64,000 nucleotides of DNA, from positions 1,486,475 through 1,550,474 of the forward strand of contig SCFE01000049.1 in assembly GCA_004352715.1 (NCBI GenBank), written 5' to 3'. Positions within the stretch are counted from its first letter, which is position 1, and every line of letters begins with the position of its first letter. Under the pieces are notes generated by a model. It saw only the letters and a list, made by a program, of their open reading frames with translations, did not search any database and was not told where the DNA came from. This document shows positions 41,701 to 47,486 of the stretch, piece by piece. Both the position numbers and the translations under genes were made by a program. The stretch is from Hofstenia miamia. Taxonomy: Eukaryota; Xenacoelomorpha; Acoela.

Positions 41701-44700
41701 CAGTTTCACCAAATTGCTAAAACTTGAATATGAAAACTCTGAAACCTTTAGTTTGATCAAATATGAATCTTGAAATCTGCATTTATTTAAGTTTATCTGA
41801 AAAAATCAATTTTTTAAAAAAAAATTTGATTCAATTTTGAAAAACCTCATCAAATTGAATTTCACAGACATAGCTTCATATTCCCTTTCCATTTTTAAAT
41901 TTTTAATTTCATTAAACTTTTCAAAATAAACTCAGGAAGGTTTCTAAATCAAGCTTAGAAACTCTTAGTGAAAATTATTCATAAATTCAAGAAATGCAAT
42001 AAATGGTCTTTACGTCATTCTTAAAATGAGAATTTCACAAAATATTTTTGAAATATTTTTATAATTTTAGAAAAAATAGACAAAAATAATGATTTTTCAA
42101 TTAAATGATGTAAGCATAAGATTATTGCTCGTTTTACTAATTTTGTAAAGCACATGGAAACAACAAAAAATTTCCTAATTCTATATATAAATATTTATAA
42201 AATATAATTATAAAAGTGTTTAGTGTTGTTGATTTGGAGGTTAATCGACTTCAGATGATGATAGTGGTGACCTATATCCTAGTTCTATGTCTGTATTTGG
42301 GAGGAATCAATCAGAATAAATCCGAGGTTATTCTATCATCATGTTTATCAAAAACTAATAAAAGTTTTAGTCAGTTTGCGGGGTAATCCATTTTTGTTTA
42401 CTAATGATGGTATTTTCATTTCTCGGTTCTCTTCTCAATAAGTTTTTTTATATCTACAAAGAGGTCCAGCCAAAAATTTGGAATTGGGAGCGCTTTCCAC
42501 TTATCTACCTTACAAATGCCATCTTACTTCCAGTAGGAGCTGCTTTTTTGGACTTTGTCACTTACTATTCATCCTACGGATTGAACTACAGGTGAGCAGT
42601 TCAGTTCTTTTTCATTCAGATTCTCGATCCAAATTTTAATAAGTACAGTATTTTTAATGTAGATGATTTTTAATTAAATGGTCAAGTTGCAGACATAGAT
42701 TTTCAAATAATGTATCAACATTTGCAGTAACCTTGCATTTTGAAAATGAAAAAAAACTTTTTTAAAGACATGCATCTGTATGCAATACGGCATTAAACTG
42801 TCCATGCAAAGGAAAATTCTTCATTTATTTTCAAGAATTACAAAAACTGAGCGATTAGCGGCTATATTTAAACAGTAATTCATTTTATACCAAGCTGCAA
42901 ATTTAATTACACACTAGTACACTTGCCAGCACATCCTATCTTAATTACACTTCCAATAATATTTTAAGTTTATAATTTACCATTTGTAGATGCTTGCAAA
43001 ATATATTGTAAAAATGGAAGTTTTCCCTGGTTTAAATAGTTTTGATTTATTGTTAGAAAGTTATATATATACATATATATAGATATATATACAGTACTGG
43101 CTAAAAGTTTGGAAACACTTTCCAAATTTAGAAATTTTTGTATTTTACACTAAAAAACGCAATGTAGAAACAAAATAATAACACAATGTAGAAACAATAT
43201 GATAGCACCGTGTAGAAAGTAAATAGTTAATTTAGAAAAACTCACTAATATTTTGTATGTCTGCCATTATTGGCCAAACACGCAACAATGCGATTTGACA
43301 TTGACTCGACCAGCTTTCTACAATAATCATCAGTAATCTCTGTGCACTATACCACTTTAATTTGCTCCTTCAGATGTCGAGTGATGTGCATTGGCGCTTC
43401 CTTAGACAGTTTTTGATGTGATGCCAGCAATTTTCTATGATGTTGAGGTCTGGGGAGTTTCCCGTCCAGTTCTCAAGCAGCCGAAAATCTTGTGATGCAA
43501 TCAACTGTTTCACAACTTTGGGACTGTGGCAAGAAGCACCATCTTGTTGTAGTACAGATGTTTCGTGAAGCTTCACAATCATGGGAACTTTCTCCTGAAT
43601 TATTTTGAGGTAGGCCTTGGCTGTGACTGTCTCATTGTGAGGAACAAAATGCAGACCAGCACAGCCATTCGCANNNNNNNNNNNNNNNNNNNNNATGTGA
43701 TGCCAGCAATTTTCTATGATGTTGAGGTCTGGGGAGTTTCCCGTCCAGTTCTCAAGCAGCCGAAAATCTTGTGATGCAATCAACTGTTTCACAACTTTGG
43801 GACTGTGGCAAGAAGCACCATCTTGTTGTAGTACAGATGTTTCGTGAAGCTTCACAATCATGGGAACTTTCTCCTGAATTATTTTGAGGTAGGCCTTGGC
43901 TGTGACTGTCTCATTGTGAGGAACAAAATGCAGACCAGCACAGCCATTCGCAGTTATAGCAGCCCAAATCATCACAGAAGGTGCTGAGCGGACAGTTTGT
44001 TGCGTGTAACGTGTGTTGAATCTTTGGTTTCTTGGTCGTCGACCGTGTGGTCGGTATGATGTAAACTGGCAAATCTTGGATTCGTCACTAAACATTACTT
44101 GATGCCACATCTCAGGGTTGTAGTATTGGTATTGCCTGCAGAAGCGCAACCGGTCTCGAATGTTCTTTAAAACAATCGGGGTTTGGCTGCCGGTTTGCAT
44201 GATGGAAGGTCAAAGGTAGTATTCAATCGACACCTAATAGTGCCTGTTGATACATTCTGCACTACCGCACCTATATTTGCGTTGACTTCAGAAGATGAAG
44301 AGAATGGTTGATTGACGACGTAACGGTGAATGAAACGGTCAGTCTGAAGGGTTGTCACTTTTGGTCTTCCAGACCACTTGCGAGAGGAAAAATTTTGCAG
44401 TTGCTTATAACAAGTAACTCTTCTGGATACCAAAGATAGTGACACCCCCATTCTAACAGCTATAGCGCGATAATTGTACCCCTCCTCGTACAAGGTATGG
44501 ATTTGAGCACGCTTTGTTGGTGAAATTTCACTACCACGGAGCATATTTGAAACTATAATGAAACTGTATTGTGTGTAAATCTAAAGTTGTGTTAATTTGA
44601 TTGGTTAAATTAATCTGTTGTAAATTCTAAGAAAAAAGTGGGAATTCCAGTAATTTTACGAAGTTTCCAGGAAATAGTATAAAACACGCTTTAGACAAGT

Positions 44701-47455
44701 TACTGTTCCCAAACTTTTGGCCAGTACTGTATATATATNATATATATATATATATATATAGCCCGGAGATGCGCATTTAATTATGTGGATTGCTTTTATG
44801 CAGAGAAAATACTGATATTTATATTCTTAAGCAGTTTGAATTTTGCAAAGCAAACCAATATAAAATTTTCAGCAGACATAGTTCCTTTTCATTAACGTAT
44901 TAGAAGAAAGTCTATATGCATTAAACAAAATTGTAAAATGCGATTAATTCAAATACAATATTCAGAAGTGATACCGCACATTGTGAATGTCCAGTAAAAT
45001 CTTTCAACGGTCTTGCAAGTATTGCGTTACAAAAGATTAATAACATATACAAAGGCGAATCCATAAGATAAAACAGGCCTATGGATTTGGATGTAAATTT
45101 TTGTTTTCTTAGACTTTACTATTTTAATGAAACTGTTCATTGGCGGCAATTACTAATCTATTAGGTATGAAATGCTTCTACATTTATATCTGAGGAAAAT
45201 TTACTCTCAAGAATTTTAATTGGCATTGTGTCATAGTAAGAATTAAGAATAACTTGACTTAGTTGGATTTTGACTGATTACCATGAAAATGGTTTTTAGT
45301 TGTTGGCCTGGACTTATGGAAGGAGCTGTTTTCTTTGCAGCTCTGGTCATTCATTTCATTGTTTCATTGTTGATGTTCTTCTTAACAAAACATCAAATAA
45401 AGAAAGTTCAGTTCGAAATTGGTGAAGAAGTACCTGGACATATCAGGTAGTCATTTCATTAAGCTATGCATGATTTTTCCATAATTTCTTGTTTTATTAT
45501 GTAAATCATTGATTTGGCTCTTGCAGCTTATGTAAATAGATGTAATCAAACTACTACAATTAGTTGTATATATGCATGTAAATTTACCATATATATGTGT
45601 ACATGTACATTATATATATATGTAAAAATAGACATTTACGATCTTTTGTAACCCGCATTCTTACTTGGCGAATATTCATGGTGTGCCACGCCTTCCTTAA
45701 TGTGTGCCACAAATAATTTATTGGTTTCTCCAATAATATTGTGCATTCAGAATATAGACCTCTTTTATTATGGATGCTCCTACCATCTATCTTTATCTAT
45801 AATGTGTATGCTTCTTGTATTCCTTGCAAGTTTGCATTAATATGTTATGATTAAGTTGTTTATATATTACACAATTTAACCTTGAAGTTTTAGAGAAGAA
45901 CTTGTTGATGCTATCCAAATACTCCCAATATTTTATGCTACACTGGTTTTCTCACACTTTGCATTCAATACAAAGGCTCTGATTGTTCAATCCGCTTTTG
46001 CGGTTTTTCTAGTATTATCTGCAGCTAATACCTACATTTTCATTATTTTTGATTCTTCAGAGGTGAGGTGGTGGTCCTTGAAGGGTTTTACTTAACTTAA
46101 AATTAGGTGCTACCGGCAGTTAATAAAAAGATGTTCGAATTTGATGAAAAAAAAGAGACGATGAAGGTTTGATTTGTTTCATTATTTGATAAATTATGGA
46201 CAAACATGATTAGGAAAAGAAGCGACTGCAGAAAAAACAAAAGAAGACCAATCGTGAAGATAAACGGAAAATCATAGATGATTTTGATAACAGTAAGAAT
46301 GGCTTTGCGCAGAATATTACTTAGCATAACTCGAATTGTCTGGGTGGAAAACAAGAATAAAAAAATAGCTTTAATTAATATACAGTAAGGCAGAGCATTG
46401 TCGTGTACCACTTTTTTCGTATACCAGTATTATCGTGTATTAGAGCTCTTGTGTATTGGTATTTCGTGTATTTGGGAGTCGTGTATTTTCATGTATTTTC
46501 GTGTATTTAGGAAAACTTATTAAACCCAGAAATATTTATTCTATAAAAGAAATTTGCACTAGGCATTCTAAATTTTTGGGTAAAATTGAGCTGCGTTTAT
46601 CGCTGGAGCGAGGCTTACATACCAAAAACATCCGTTCAACGGAACTCCTGCTTGCGGGTATGGGCAGAATTTCAAAAACAGCATTTTTGAAATCACTGCT
46701 CATGGGGGACTACTCCCAGAATCTTACAATCTCGTCGTTTACCAAAGCACCGTCTAGATATGAAAGTAAAAAATTTTGCTGTGGCTTAGAAGGCCTTTGA
46801 ATCAACAAACTAGCACAGAAATCAAGTAACTTTTTTTGACGGCTGAGATTCTACAACTTCTGGAGAGTCTCTTTCACTCATGTGGGAATCAAAATGAGAT
46901 AAAAACATTCTTCGGCACTGCTCAGTTTCAAACCGAAAAAACGAATTATCTCAACCGCAGAATGCTAGTCTAGTCTTCGGATCGAGGATCGTTGCGACAA
47001 TCAGCAATGTATCAGTTCTAACAAAACGAAAATTGGAAATAAGTGATGATTAAGGACTTATGAAATCAATCTGGTAGTGAAATTTTTTCTTACTTGATCG
47101 TAATGAAAGTAATGTCAGAGCACGCTTTCGCTATGGAAATGTCTGCCTTGTGAAAGGTCTTCTCTCTAGGATTTTTCAAAAAGTAATGAATTGATCTTTA
47201 TGATAATCTCGAGATATGGTTTGGTCTAGCAGATGTTAAATGGTTTATAGCATGACTTTGTAGGGTGCTATTTTTAGTAGTAGCACATGTAATAAACAAC
47301 CCTTTGGTTTTTAAGTAATTCTTGTGGTTTCCCACGTCTTTTTTCACAAATCAGCAACTCCCGATTTTATCAATTTTGTGTTTGTAGCCTTTACTGTATC
47401 AAACTTGGTTGATTTTTCTTGTTGAAATTTAATTGGCAAAGTTTATATATTATTT

Positions 47456-47486
<31 letters not shown>

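Larger units (their letters stand above)
43092..44729 (-). mobile_element. Tc1-like transposon with well-preserved TIRs
   Basis: Ends cagtactggctaaaagtttg and (reverse) cagtactggccaaaagtttg, flanked by TA at 43090-43091 and 44730-44731. Length is inflated by 258 duplicated bases and a 21-base gap. Lies in the intron 42592-45299, antisense to the host gene. Confidence 0.9.

Noticed and set aside
42255-42326. Shorter TM2 exon starting at ttcag|ATG
   Set aside because: It would not match the phase-2 donor at 41592 and would remove intracellular loop 1; the acceptor at 42223 fixes both.
46456-46800. 114-codon + strand frame in the tail intron
   Set aside because: Begins in the TCGTGTA repeats, no family motif, not phase-compatible with the tail exons.
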